Shown here piece after piece: positions 1-8,844 of a stretch of 64,000 nt of DNA. Each line of letters starts with the position of its first letter. Positions within the stretch are counted from its first letter, which is position 1. The translations under genes were made by a program, and so were the position numbers. The stretch is from the NCBI RefSeq assembly GCF_001975225.1, contig NZ_CP019445.1:4092001-4156000 (forward strand), in the 5' to 3' direction. This stretch comes from Kosakonia cowanii JCM 10956 = DSM 18146. GTDB lineage: Bacteria; Pseudomonadota; Gammaproteobacteria; Enterobacterales; Enterobacteriaceae. Below the pieces are notes generated by a model. That model searched no databases, was not told the DNA's origin, and worked only from the letters and a program-made list of their open reading frames with translations.

Positions 1-227
1 ACGACGTCGTGATCTCATCCTATGCCAACCTGGCGGGTCACTGCCGGGTCGGCGACGCGACCTTTATTGGCATGAATGCGGTAATCCGTGAAAACACCAC
101 TATCGGCCAGCAGGCGATCGTCAGTATGGGTGCCGCCGTGTTTGCTGATATCGCTGACGGCGTTATCGCCATGGGCAACCCGGCAAGAGTCATCCGCGCA
201 AACGACGATAAAAAAGTCTTTCGATGA
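1..227 (+). CDS. Sugar O-/N-acyltransferase, hexapeptide-repeat (left-handed beta-helix) C-terminus, partial
   Basis: Only the last ~75 codons are present; the reading frame (phase from base 3) runs in from before the window. The residues follow the hexapeptide-repeat pattern (short hydrophobic/small-residue turns such as NLAGHCRVGD, FIGMNAVI, IGQQAIVSMGA). They end in the GNPARVI motif typical of NeuD/PglD-type sugar acetyltransferases. The gene lies 63 bp upstream of the ACP gene and is co-oriented, so it is probably the upstream member of the same sugar-modification operon. The acyl donor and sugar acceptor cannot be deduced from this fragment. Confidence 0.8.
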   Translation, partial: DVVISSYANLAGHCRVGDATFIGMNAVIRENTTIGQQAIVSMGAAVFADIADGVIAMGNPARVIRANDDKKVFR

Positions 228-290
228 TCCTGGCCGCCGGTATGCCGCGTACAAGACAACTCATTTTTTACACAATTCTGGAGAAACACG

Positions 291-533
291 ATGTCTAACT
301 TAGCTACCTATAACCGCATTTTTACGGAAACTTTTGACGTCAGCGAAGCGATCCTTGCTGACTACAAATATCAGGACACCCCATCCTGGGACTCCGTCGG
401 TCACATGACGATGATCGCCTCGCTGGAGGACGCGTTCGATATCATGATGGATACCGACGACATCATTGAGTTCTCTTCCTGGGCAAAAGGTAAAGAGATC
501 CTGAAGAAATACGACGTCGAACTTCAGGACTAA
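291..533 (+). CDS. Acyl carrier protein
   Basis: This 80-residue acidic protein has the carrier signature DSVGHM. Ser35 is the expected 4'-phosphopantetheine attachment site, followed by a helix (TMIASLEDAFDI). The length and helical pattern fit free-standing type II ACPs. The start follows a GGAG ribosome site (tctggagaaacacg before the ATG). It lies 4 bp upstream of the first SDR and heads the block of acyl-processing genes. It is inferred to carry the acyl chain that the downstream enzymes activate, reduce and pass to the flagellin sugar. It is clearly not the housekeeping AcpP. Confidence 0.88.
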   Translation: MSNLATYNRIFTETFDVSEAILADYKYQDTPSWDSVGHMTMIASLEDAFDIMMDTDDIIEFSSWAKGKEILKKYDVELQD

Positions 534-537
534 GACC

Positions 538-1281
538 ATGTTGCTGAAAGCGAAAACGGCTGTTATCACCGGTTGCCTGCAGGGTATCGGCAAGGCAACG
601 CTGGAAACCTTCGCCCGGGCGGGAGCCGATGTTTTCGCCTGCTGCCAGACCGAATCGGCGGAGTTTACACACTATTGCGCGCAGCTTAGCGCGCAGCATC
701 AGGTGGAGATTATCCCGGTCTATTTTGATCTCACCGACAACGATGCGGTCAAACAGGCCGCGATGGCGATTCAGAAAGCGAAAAAGCCGGTCGACATTCT
801 GGTGAACATTGCTGGCGCAAACTTTGATGCCAACTTTCAAATGGTGACGCTGGAGCAGTTGCAGAAAACCTTCACCATCAACTTCTTCTCGCAGATCGCT
901 TTCACACAATATATTGCCCGCCTGATGCTGCGCCAGAAGCGAGGCAGCATTATCAATATCTCCAGTATCTCAGCGCTGGATGGCAACCCGGGCCAGCTTG
1001 CCTACGCCAGCGTTAAAGCCGCGTGGATAGCCGCGACCAAAACCCTCTCTGCGGAACTTGGCCCGCAGGGCGTGCGGGTCAATGCCGTCGCACCAGGCGT
1101 AATAGCTACCGCCATGACCGCCGCGCTCTCTGAAGAGGTAATGGCACGCCAGATGGCGCGTTGCGAATTAAAACGTCCGGGGCTACCTGAAGAGGTTGCT
1201 AACACCCTGCTATGGCTCGCCTCCGACGCCTCCAGTTACACCACCGGCCAGATTATCCGCGTTGATGGCGGAATGGGTTGA
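538..1281 (+). CDS. Short-chain dehydrogenase/reductase (FabG-like, first copy)
   Basis: This 247-residue classical SDR has the cofactor motif TGCLQGIG at residues 11-18, the NIAG segment at 90-93, catalytic Ser143 and Tyr156-x-x-x-Lys160, and the C-terminal VDGG typical of 3-oxoacyl-ACP reductases. It begins 4 bp after the ACP stop. Next to the ACP gene it most likely reduces an ACP-bound 3-oxoacyl group or a related ketone. A second SDR of exactly the same length with catalytic residues at the same numbers follows, so the two look like an old tandem duplication. Substrate specificity is inferred from context only. Confidence 0.87.
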   Translation: MLLKAKTAVITGCLQGIGKATLETFARAGADVFACCQTESAEFTHYCAQLSAQHQVEIIPVYFDLTDNDAVKQAAMAIQKAKKPVDILVNIAGANFDANFQMVTLEQLQKTFTINFFSQIAFTQYIARLMLRQKRGSIINISSISALDGNPGQLAYASVKAAWIAATKTLSAELGPQGVRVNAVAPGVIATAMTAALSEEVMARQMARCELKRPGLPEEVANTLLWLASDASSYTTGQIIRVDGGMG

Positions 1282-1291
1282 GGAGTCACCT

Positions 1292-2035
1292 ATGTTGATG
1301 CAAGGAAAAACAGTTCTTATTACCGGCTGCCGTCGTGGCATGGGCCGTGCGATGGTCGAGGTTTTTGCCGCCAATGGCGCGAACATCTATGCTCATGCGC
1401 GCGAAGCCGATGCGCTCTTTTGTGACGAGATGGCGCAGATTGCCAGCCGCCATGATGTGCAAATCTGGCCGCTGGGCTTCGATATGACTGACTATGATGC
1501 GATGAAGCAGGCGGTAAAACGCATTATGGCGGATAAACGCCCGCTGGATGCCGTGGTCAATAACGCGGGTATTACGCTCAACAGTCTCTTCCAGATGACC
1601 AGCGAAGCGCAATTGCGCAGCCAGTTTGAAGTCAACTTCTTCTCGGTCTACCTGTTTACGCAATACGTTGCCAAACTGATGACCCGCCACCAGCGCGGCA
1701 GCATTATCAATATTGCCTCGACCGCCGGAGAAGACGGCAACCCGGGTAAATCTGCCTACGGTGCCTCAAAAGCGGCACTGATCGCTATGACCAAATCTAT
1801 CGCCGCTGAATTGGGTGAAAAAGGGATCCGCGCAAACTGCATCGCGCCGGGGATCACTGATACAGAGATGTTATTGACCATGCCTGCGCAGGTGGTCGAG
1901 GAGGCGAAAAATAGCGCCGACTTACGCCGTGCCGGCCAACCGGCAGAAATTGCCGAAGCGGCGCTGTTTTTAGCCAGCGATCTCTCAAGCTATATCACGG
2001 GCCAGACGATCCGTGTGGATGGTGGTCTCAAATGA
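1292..2035 (+). CDS. Short-chain dehydrogenase/reductase (FabG-like, second copy)
   Basis: This is a 247-residue SDR with TGCRRGMG at 11-18, NNAG at 90-93, Ser143, Tyr156 and Lys160, ending in VDGGLK. I chose the ATG at 1292 because AGGAG lies 6 bp upstream and the SDR fold begins immediately; an earlier in-frame start would run through the end of the first SDR gene. Its stop overlaps the next start (ATGA). It shares length and motif spacing with the preceding gene but is clearly diverged, so the two probably act on different intermediates of the same acyl group. Confidence 0.87.
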   Translation: MLMQGKTVLITGCRRGMGRAMVEVFAANGANIYAHAREADALFCDEMAQIASRHDVQIWPLGFDMTDYDAMKQAVKRIMADKRPLDAVVNNAGITLNSLFQMTSEAQLRSQFEVNFFSVYLFTQYVAKLMTRHQRGSIINIASTAGEDGNPGKSAYGASKAALIAMTKSIAAELGEKGIRANCIAPGITDTEMLLTMPAQVVEEAKNSADLRRAGQPAEIAEAALFLASDLSSYITGQTIRVDGGLK

Positions 2036-2850
2036 CGCAAAAAATTCAGGATGCGGCGCGACGCATACGTCGCCGTATCGTTAATGTGGCGCACCACGCG
2101 CCGAGCGATGGCGTGCATGTCTCCCCTGCTCTGTCGATGACCGACATCCTGAGTACGCTGTATGGCAGCGTGATGCGTTACGATGCGCAGCAAATTACCA
2201 ACAAGCAACGGGATGTTTTCATCCTCAGTAAAGGCCACGCGGCGCTGGGGCTGTATGCCACGCTGTGCGAATTCGGCATCATTACCGAGGCGCAGCTCAA
2301 TGAGTTTGAAATCAACGGTTCGGTGCTGCAGGTTCACCCGACCAAACACCCGGAATATGGCATCGACTTCTCCGGCGGCAGCCTGGCTCAGGGGCTCTCT
2401 TTCGCGACCGGGCTGGCGCTCGGACGCCGCCTGAACGGCGAAGCATGGCACACCTATGTGCTGGTCGGCGACGGCGAATGCAACGAGGGGGCTATCTGGG
2501 AAGGGGCGTTTATGGCGGCGCACCATAAGATCGATAATTTGACCCTGATCGTTGACCGTAACGGTCTGCAATCCGATGGTTTTACCGCCGAGGTGATGCA
2601 GATGGATCTCGAGGCGCTGTGGCGCGCCTGCCACTGGGAAACCATTGTCTGTGATGGCCACGATATTGACGCACTGCAGGCGGCCTTCGCCGCACCGCAC
2701 AACGGCAAACCGAAAGTAATTATCGCCAACACGGTCAAAGGCAAAGGGGTGTCGTTTATGGAAAACAGTAAAGAGTTTCACCGTAACCGCGTCTCGGCAC
2801 AGCAGTTGTCTGATGCGCTCGATGCGCTGCGCGGAGGCGAAGATGATTGA
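2032..2850 (+). CDS. Transketolase, N-terminal (TPP-binding) subunit
   Basis: A 272-residue protein corresponding to the first half of transketolase. SKGHA is at 66-70, and the thiamine-diphosphate/metal motif GDGECNEG at 147-154 continues to the Asn of DRN at 175-177. The C-terminal half is encoded by the next gene, as in other split transketolases. It overlaps the preceding SDR by 4 bp and the next gene by 8 bp, indicating translational coupling. In this operon it probably moves a two-carbon unit onto an aldehyde (possibly that made by the LuxC-like reductase) rather than serving the pentose phosphate pathway; that role is inference. Confidence 0.88.
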   Translation: MTQKIQDAARRIRRRIVNVAHHAPSDGVHVSPALSMTDILSTLYGSVMRYDAQQITNKQRDVFILSKGHAALGLYATLCEFGIITEAQLNEFEINGSVLQVHPTKHPEYGIDFSGGSLAQGLSFATGLALGRRLNGEAWHTYVLVGDGECNEGAIWEGAFMAAHHKIDNLTLIVDRNGLQSDGFTAEVMQMDLEALWRACHWETIVCDGHDIDALQAAFAAPHNGKPKVIIANTVKGKGVSFMENSKEFHRNRVSAQQLSDALDALRGGEDD

Positions 2851-3808
2851 GTTTAAACCCGCCACTATCCGCTCGTGGTCGATGCTCGGCTCACGCGGCA
2901 CGTTCGGTATGACCCTGCTTGAGCTGGCGCACGAGGATCCGCGTATCGTTGCGCTCTCCGGCGATCTCTGTAAATCCTCGGGCCTCGATCGTTTTAGCAC
3001 GACTTATGCCGATCGCTTCTTTAATACCGGCATCGCTGAACAGAACCTTGTGGGCGTCGCCGCAGGTCTGGCCTCCAGCGGCTTTGTGCCGTTCGCCACC
3101 TCGTTTCCTAACTTTCTGACGCTGCGCGCGGCAGAGCAGGTACGCCTTAACCTCGGTTATATGCAGGAGAACGTTAAGCTGGTCGGGCTGGCGTCAGGTC
3201 TGGCGACAGGCATGTTTGGTGCCACGCACCACGGTATCGAAGAGCTGGCAATGCTGCGCTCGGTCTCTAACATCGCCATTTTCTCCCCGGCAGATTGTAC
3301 CGCCACGGTCAAGATGACCCAGGCGGCGCTGGCCTACGATGGACCGGTCTATCTCCGCCTTACTGGCGGTATGCGCGCTCCCATCGTCTATAAAGAAGAT
3401 TTTGAACTCATTCCGGGCAAAGCGATAACCCTGCGCGAAGGCGACGACATTGCGCTTATCGCCACCGGCAGCATGGTGCATGTTGCCCTCACCTGCGCTG
3501 CACAATTGGCTGAACGCGGCATTGCCGCCACGGTAATTGATATGCATACCATCAAGCCGCTGGATGAATCCGCCATCAGCGCGCAACTGGGGAAAAAATT
3601 GCTGGTAACGCTGGAAGAGCACAGCGTGATCGGCGGTCTTGGCAGCGCCGTGGCGGAGTGTATTGCCAATCAGGCGCAGCGGCCGCGACAGATGATTGTC
3701 GGCATCCCGCAAGGTTATCCGCACGCTGGCGACTACGGCTGGATGCTGGAGCAGAGCGGCCTGACTGCCGGGCAGGTGTGCGCGCGGATTGTGGACGCGC
3801 TGCAATGA
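2843..3808 (+). CDS. Transketolase, C-terminal subunit
   Basis: This 321-residue protein carries the pyrimidine-binding and C-terminal domains of transketolase. The segment NTGIAEQNLVGVAAGLA at 61-77 contains Glu66, the expected activator of the thiamine ring. The start at 2843 lies inside the end of the N-terminal subunit gene (8-bp overlap), just after GGAGGCGAAG. Its own stop overlaps the next start by 4 bp. It should form a heterotetramer with the preceding product. Enterobacteria carry full-length tktA/tktB elsewhere, so a split pair within a surface-sugar operon signals a dedicated biosynthetic use. Confidence 0.88.
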   Translation: MIEFKPATIRSWSMLGSRGTFGMTLLELAHEDPRIVALSGDLCKSSGLDRFSTTYADRFFNTGIAEQNLVGVAAGLASSGFVPFATSFPNFLTLRAAEQVRLNLGYMQENVKLVGLASGLATGMFGATHHGIEELAMLRSVSNIAIFSPADCTATVKMTQAALAYDGPVYLRLTGGMRAPIVYKEDFELIPGKAITLREGDDIALIATGSMVHVALTCAAQLAERGIAATVIDMHTIKPLDESAISAQLGKKLLVTLEEHSVIGGLGSAVAECIANQAQRPRQMIVGIPQGYPHAGDYGWMLEQSGLTAGQVCARIVDALQ

Positions 3809-5187
3809 CCCCCTTCTGGCAGACGCAACAACACGATGCTGCGCGGCTGGCGCTGATCGACGATCGCGGGCAGCAGCTCAGCTATGGCGAGCTGACTGCC
3901 CGAGTTAATGCGCTGGCCGGTAAGCTTCCCGCGCGCGCGCTGGTTTTTCTCTTTTGCCAGAACCAGGCCGATGCGGTAATCGGCTATCTCGCCTGCCTGC
4001 AAGCAGATGCGGTGGCCCTGCTGCTCGACAGCGCCCTTGATGAGTCACTGACGCAACAGTTGATTGATACTTACCGCCCGGCCCTGCTCTGGCAACCGCA
4101 GGAGACGGGTTATCATTTGACCGTCACCGGGCTAACGCCCTGGCCGCTGCATGACGATCTGGCGCTGCTGATGTCGACCTCCGGCTCAACCGGCAGCCCG
4201 AAGCTGGTGCGCCTGAGTAAACGTAATCTGCAGAGTAACGCCGCCAGCATCGCGCACTATTTAGAGATTGATGCCGATGAGCGCGGGCTGGTAAGCCTGC
4301 CGATCAACTATGTCTACGGCTTATCGATCATCAACAGCCATTTACACGCTGGCGCTACTCTCCTCCTGACGGGGCACAGCGTGATGCAGCGCGAACTGTG
4401 GAACTTTGTCCGCGAGACGCGCGCCAGCTCCTTCGCCGGGGTGCCCTATACCTGGGAGATGCTGCGTAAGCTGCGTTTTATGCGCATGGATCTGCCGGAT
4501 CTGCGCACGCTGACCCAGGCCGGGGGCAAACTTTCGCCAGCGTTGCAGCAGGAGTACACCGAGTTTGCCCGCCAGAGCGGGAAGCGTTTTATCGTTATGT
4601 ATGGTGCCGCAGAAGCGACCTCGCGTATGGCCTGGCTACCGCCGGAAGACGCCGACGCGCGTTACGGCTTTATCGGTAAACCAATTCCGGGCGGCGAGTT
4701 TCTGTTGCTGGATGAGACAAACCAACCCATCACCACGCCGGATACGCAGGGTGAACTGATTTATCGCGGCGATAACGTGGCGCTGGGCTACGCCGAGCGT
4801 GGCGAAGATTTAGCGCTCGGCGACCAGTTTGCCGGCACGCTGCACACTGGCGATATCGCCACCGTCGATGAAGCAGGCTTCTACCGCATTGTTGGGCGCA
4901 AAAAGCGTTTTTTGAAAATATTCGGTAACCGCGTGGGGCTGGATGAGATGGAGGCGCTATTAAAAACCGCCTTCCCGGAAGTCAGCCTCGCCTGCGACGG
5001 GCGCGACGATCTGCTCTGTATCTTTCTCACCGATGCCTCACATGCCGCCGCGGTGAAACAGTATGCCGCCCAGTTAAGCCATCTTCATGCCAGCGCGTTT
5101 CACACCATTATTCTTGCTGACATTCCCAAAAACCCGGCGGGTAAGACGCTCTATCACAGGCTGAAAGAACATGTCCCTCACCCTTGA
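3805..5187 (+). CDS. AMP-dependent acyl ligase (ANL superfamily)
   Basis: This 460-residue adenylate-forming enzyme has the phosphate-binding loop STSGSTGSPK at 124-133, the YGAAEAT motif, and HTGDIA followed by GRKKRFLKIFGNRV, which marks the hinge to the small C-terminal domain. It starts in a 4-bp overlap (ATGA) with the transketolase subunit. The expected reaction is ATP-dependent activation of a carboxylic acid and transfer to a thiol, plausibly the operon's own ACP. It is shorter than typical acyl-CoA synthetases, in keeping with ACP ligases. The acid it activates is unknown. Confidence 0.85.
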   Translation: MTPFWQTQQHDAARLALIDDRGQQLSYGELTARVNALAGKLPARALVFLFCQNQADAVIGYLACLQADAVALLLDSALDESLTQQLIDTYRPALLWQPQETGYHLTVTGLTPWPLHDDLALLMSTSGSTGSPKLVRLSKRNLQSNAASIAHYLEIDADERGLVSLPINYVYGLSIINSHLHAGATLLLTGHSVMQRELWNFVRETRASSFAGVPYTWEMLRKLRFMRMDLPDLRTLTQAGGKLSPALQQEYTEFARQSGKRFIVMYGAAEATSRMAWLPPEDADARYGFIGKPIPGGEFLLLDETNQPITTPDTQGELIYRGDNVALGYAERGEDLALGDQFAGTLHTGDIATVDEAGFYRIVGRKKRFLKIFGNRVGLDEMEALLKTAFPEVSLACDGRDDLLCIFLTDASHAAAVKQYAAQLSHLHASAFHTIILADIPKNPAGKTLYHRLKEHVPHP

Positions 5188-6256
5188 TGAGATGCTGGCC
5201 ATCGCACCCTACTCGCTGGCGCGCGAGGAAAAACGCGCGTTGCAGCTGGCGCGGCTGAAAACGCTAACCGCCCATCACTATGCACACTGCGCGCCCTATC
5301 GCCAGATGCTGGATGCGCAGGGTATTGCGCCGCAGGCGATTAACGCGCCTGAAGAGATCCCTTTCCTGCCGGTATCGCTGTTCAAAACGTTAACGCTCAA
5401 AAGCGTGGCGGATGAAGAGGTGGTGAAAACCATGACCTCTTCCGGCACCACCGGCCAGCAGGTGTCGCGAATTTTCCTCGATAAAACCACTGCGGCAATG
5501 CAGCAAAAAACGCTGGTAAAGATCGTCAGCCACTTTACCGGTGCCGGGCGGATGCCGATGCTGATTATCGACTCGCCCGATGTGCTTAAAGATCGCCTGC
5601 ACTTCTCGGCGCGCGGCGCGGGAATTCTCGGTTTCTCCCTCTTCGGGGCGGATCGCGCATGGGCGCTGGATGAAGGGATGAACCTGAATGTTGCGGCGAT
5701 CGAGGCGTTCCTGGAAAAACATCGCGGCAAGCGCATCCTGATGTTTGGCTTCACTTTTATGGTCTGGCAGCACTTTTATAAAGCGCTGGCGGCCAGCGGA
5801 AAGAGGCTGGCGCTGGATAATGCGCTACTGATTCATGGCGGCGGATGGAAAAAGCTGCAAAACGAAGCGGTCTCACCAGCTGAGTTCGCCCGTCGTTTAC
5901 AGGCGGTCTGCGGGCTGCCCGCGGTGCATGATTACTACGGCATGGTGGAGCAGACCGGCTCTGTTTCGATGCAGTGCGAAGAGGGCCATCTGCACAGCTC
6001 CATTTTCTCGGATGTGATTATCCGTAACGCAGCCGATTTCTCCTGCGCGCCAGTCGGCGAGCGCGGGATTGTTCAGGTGCTCTCCCTGCTTCCGGAGTCC
6101 TATCCGGGTCACTCCCTGCTGACAGAAGATGAGGGCGTGTTGCTGGGTGAAGATGACTGCCCCTGCGGGCGCAAAGGGAAGTACTTCCATCTCTTTGGCC
6201 GGCTGAAGAAAGCGGAATTACGAGGGTGTAGCGACACGTATGCAGCCACATTTTGA
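5171..6256 (+). CDS. LuxE-like acyl-protein synthetase
   Basis: This 361-residue protein resembles LuxE, the acyl-protein synthetase of bacterial bioluminescence. It has the nucleotide-binding TSSGTTG at 89-95 and the later DYYGMVEQTGS segment of the LuxE/phenylacetate-ligase-like fold. It ends in a cysteine-containing cluster (DDCPCGRKGKYF). It overlaps the ligase gene by 17 bp and the LuxC-like gene by 17 bp, so all three are translated together. With LuxC it would activate an acyl group and hand it over for reduction to the aldehyde. No luciferase genes are present, so this is not a light-producing system. Confidence 0.83.
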   Translation: MSLTLDEMLAIAPYSLAREEKRALQLARLKTLTAHHYAHCAPYRQMLDAQGIAPQAINAPEEIPFLPVSLFKTLTLKSVADEEVVKTMTSSGTTGQQVSRIFLDKTTAAMQQKTLVKIVSHFTGAGRMPMLIIDSPDVLKDRLHFSARGAGILGFSLFGADRAWALDEGMNLNVAAIEAFLEKHRGKRILMFGFTFMVWQHFYKALAASGKRLALDNALLIHGGGWKKLQNEAVSPAEFARRLQAVCGLPAVHDYYGMVEQTGSVSMQCEEGHLHSSIFSDVIIRNAADFSCAPVGERGIVQVLSLLPESYPGHSLLTEDEGVLLGEDDCPCGRKGKYFHLFGRLKKAELRGCSDTYAATF

Positions 6257-7436
6257 CGGTATAACCTTTGCCATTGGCGATGAAGCACAGCTGCGGGCGA
6301 TGCCTGCGCTGGCTCCGTTTGCTCCTTTTGCCGCGCCGGTGCTGGAGTTTCTGCACACCTTTTCGCGCCTGGCGCTGCAAGACAGCGAAGCGAAGGCGTG
6401 GCCAGACGTGGTGAGCCTCGGTTTCTGGTGCCGGCCGGCATCGCTGGCACAGATGCGCGCCAGTAGCGGCGATCTCGCGCAGCGCTTTGGTCGCGGCGTG
6501 GCGTTTCATATCGCACCGGGAAATGTCGCGGCGAATTTCGCCTATTCGCTGTTTAGCGGGCTACTAACCGGCAATGCCAATATCGTGCGTTTACCGGGGC
6601 GCGATCACCCTCAGGTGAGGCTTATCATCCGCCTGTTATCCGCCGCGCTGGCAGAACACCCATCGCTTGCGCCCTGGATCTGTCTGCTGCGCTATGGGCG
6701 GCAACAAGCCATCAATGATGCGCTCTCGGCGCTGTGCGATACGCGGATAATCTGGGGTGGAGATGAAACCATCGCCCAGATCCGTCGCTCGCCGCTGCCG
6801 GTGCGCGCACTCGATATTGCCTTTGCCGATCGCTACTCGCTGGCGGCGATTGACGCCGGACGCTACCTGGCGCATGAAAACAAAGCCGCGCTGGCGCAGG
6901 CATTCTTTAACGATACCCTGCTCAACGATCAGAATGCCTGCTCCTCCCCTGCGCTGGTGGTGTGGCTGGGGCAAGATGCAGCGCAGGCCCGGACGCTCTT
7001 CTGGCAACACTTTCACGACTACGCCGCAGCGCGTTACACACTGGAACCAGTGGCAGCCGTCGATAAGCTGAGCCGTCTGTATCAGCTGGCGGCGAACTAT
7101 CCCGGCGTAAAAAAAGCCTCTGATGCCAATAACCTGCTGATGCGCGTTGAGCTACCTTCCCTTGCGCCTCAGATGATGGCATTGCGCGGCAACTGCGGTT
7201 TCTTTATGGAGTATGGAGCCGCTGAACTCGATGAAATCACCCCAATGTGCGGCGAACGCTGCCAGACACTGGCGCTGTTTGGCGTCGAGTCGGAAAAGGT
7301 CAATCAGTGGCTTAGCGCGCGGCGTCCAAAAGGGGTTGATCGTATTGTCCCCTTTGGTCATACCCTCGATTTCACGCTGAACTGGGATGGATACGATCTG
7401 GTGGCGATGCTGACCCGGCACGTGGCTTACGCATAA
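6240..7436 (+). CDS. LuxC-like acyl-CoA/acyl-protein reductase
   Basis: A 398-residue LuxC-family protein of the aldehyde dehydrogenase superfamily. It has the nucleotide-site segment FHIAPGNVAANFAYSLFSG at 89-107, GGDE at 173-176 and the expected acyl-accepting Cys234 in NDQNACSSP. It reduces an activated acyl group to an aldehyde with NADPH. It is the last gene of the operon; the stop is followed directly by a strong bidirectional terminator. Together with the LuxE-like enzyme and split transketolase it suggests an aldehyde-then-acyloin route to an unusual acyl substituent. Confidence 0.84.
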   Translation: MQPHFDGITFAIGDEAQLRAMPALAPFAPFAAPVLEFLHTFSRLALQDSEAKAWPDVVSLGFWCRPASLAQMRASSGDLAQRFGRGVAFHIAPGNVAANFAYSLFSGLLTGNANIVRLPGRDHPQVRLIIRLLSAALAEHPSLAPWICLLRYGRQQAINDALSALCDTRIIWGGDETIAQIRRSPLPVRALDIAFADRYSLAAIDAGRYLAHENKAALAQAFFNDTLLNDQNACSSPALVVWLGQDAAQARTLFWQHFHDYAAARYTLEPVAAVDKLSRLYQLAANYPGVKKASDANNLLMRVELPSLAPQMMALRGNCGFFMEYGAAELDEITPMCGERCQTLALFGVESEKVNQWLSARRPKGVDRIVPFGHTLDFTLNWDGYDLVAMLTRHVAYA

Positions 7437-7468
7437 AAAAAGCACTGGTTCGCCAGTGCTTTTTTTTC
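7435..7468. terminator. Bidirectional rho-independent terminator between the acyl operon and vioA
   Basis: An 8-bp stem, AGCACTGG / CCAGTGCT, with a TTCG tetraloop (7441-7460) is flanked by a run of A on the left and eight T on the right. It therefore works for both converging transcription units, the LuxC-like gene ending at 7436 and vioA ending at 7469. Confidence 0.93.
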
Positions 7469-8608
7469 TCACGCTACGTGGGGGACCATGCGCTTTTTCA
7501 GCCCGTGTCGACGAATCACCTCAATAACCCGTAGTTGATCCGCTTCGCTTAAGTCCGGGTAGATGGGCAAGCAGAGTATCTTCTCCGCGATGGCATTGGC
7601 AGCCGGTAAATGTTGCGGCGCGGCGGAGGGCAGATGGCGATACATTGAAAATGAGCTAATCAGCGGATAGAAGTAGCGGCGAGAGTATATCCCCTCCTCT
7701 TTCAGCGCATCATAAAGCCCGTCGCGCGTAAGCGGGTAGTCGCTCTCCACCAGCACAGGATAGTAGGCGTGGTTCCAGTCGAAACGTCCAGCCGCATCGA
7801 ACCAGCGAATGCCAGCCACGCCCTGTAAGCCTTCGCAATAGCGTTGATAAATGCTCGCCCGCGAGGCCAGCGCGCCATCAATATGATTGAGCTGAAGCAA
7901 GCCAAACGCCGCTTCCATCTCATTCATCTTGGCGTTGATGCCCGGCGCAACCACGCGGGTTTCCCCGGCAAAACCAAAGTTTTTCAGATAGTCGATGCGC
8001 TGTTTGGTGCGCTCATCATGGCAAATAATTGCGCCGCCTTCGAAGGTGTTGAAAACCTTGGTCGCATGGAAACTCAGCACCGACAAATCGCCGTGGTTCA
8101 GAATGCTGGTCCCCGCCTGGCGGACGCCAAAGGCGTGCGCCGCGTCGTAAATCACTTTCAAGCCATAGATATCGGCGATCTGTTGGATCCTGTCGGTATC
8201 GCAGGGAATGCCGTAACAGTGTACCGGCATGATGGCGGTGGTTTGTGGCGTGATCAGCTCTTCGATACGTTCAGGGGAGATATTAAATGTCTGCGGATCG
8301 ATGTCGGCAAATACCGGCGTCAAATTGTTCCACAGCAGCGTGTGCGACGTCGCCACAAATGAGTAAGGAGTGGTGATCACCTCGCCGGTGATGCGCAATG
8401 CCTGTAACGCGGTCAGTAGCGCGAGGGTGCCGTTAGAAAAAAGGCACACATGCTTTACACCAAGGTAGTCGGCTAATGCCTCTTCAAGCTGACGATGAAA
8501 CGGCCCGCCGTTCGTCAAAATGCGGTTTTGCCAGATCTTCTCCATGTAAGGAATAAATTCTTCCAGAGAGGGTAACAAAGGACTGGTGACGAAAATGTTA
8601 TCGCCCAT
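7469..8608 (-). CDS. vioA: dTDP-4-amino-4,6-dideoxyglucose (viosamine) aminotransferase, DegT/DnrJ/EryC1/StrS family
   Basis: A 379-residue PLP enzyme. The N-terminus (TSPLLPSLEEFIPYMEKIW..ILTNGGPFH), FSNGTLALLTALQALRITGEVITTPYSFVATSHTLLWNN and the Schiff-base lysine Lys184 in SFHATKVF agree closely with VioA of the Escherichia O7 antigen as I recall it. Asp155 (YDAAHAFG) should contact the PLP ring. I took the ATG at 8608; the ORF could extend 25 codons upstream but family proteins begin here. VioA converts dTDP-4-keto-6-deoxyglucose to dTDP-viosamine, the sugar on flagellins of some Pseudomonas. It is convergent with the acyl operon and divergent from the large glycosyltransferase, supporting a role in flagellin glycan synthesis. 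Confidence 0.9.
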   Translation of the reverse strand: MGDNIFVTSPLLPSLEEFIPYMEKIWQNRILTNGGPFHRQLEEALADYLGVKHVCLFSNGTLALLTALQALRITGEVITTPYSFVATSHTLLWNNLTPVFADIDPQTFNISPERIEELITPQTTAIMPVHCYGIPCDTDRIQQIADIYGLKVIYDAAHAFGVRQAGTSILNHGDLSVLSFHATKVFNTFEGGAIICHDERTKQRIDYLKNFGFAGETRVVAPGINAKMNEMEAAFGLLQLNHIDGALASRASIYQRYCEGLQGVAGIRWFDAAGRFDWNHAYYPVLVESDYPLTRDGLYDALKEEGIYSRRYFYPLISSFSMYRHLPSAAPQHLPAANAIAEKILCLPIYPDLSEADQLRVIEVIRRHGLKKRMVPHVA

Positions 8609-8844
8609 GGAGAAGCCTGCCTGATTAAGAGAAGTTTTGCTGATAGTACCCAGCCTGCGGCTATTCGATCGGCAAAACAGCATTCATTTATGGTGCTAAT
8701 TATGCAAACGAGTGCAATGTCGCTCACTATCAGAGGAATAAGGGGATAAAAGATCCGATATTTAACGGCTGGATTTGCCAGCGGTGTGACAAAGTCGGGG
8801 TATTAAAACGATGACCCTGCCTTCGCGCGCGCGGGTAGCTCAGC

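Noticed and set aside
1990..3000. 336-codon open frame on the minus strand over the transketolase N-terminal gene
   Set aside because: Antisense shadow of a GC-rich conserved gene; no ribosome site or recognisable domain.
5171..7436. Bioluminescence (lux) operon
   Set aside because: LuxE- and LuxC-like genes are present but there is no luxA/luxB or luxD; the context is sugar modification.
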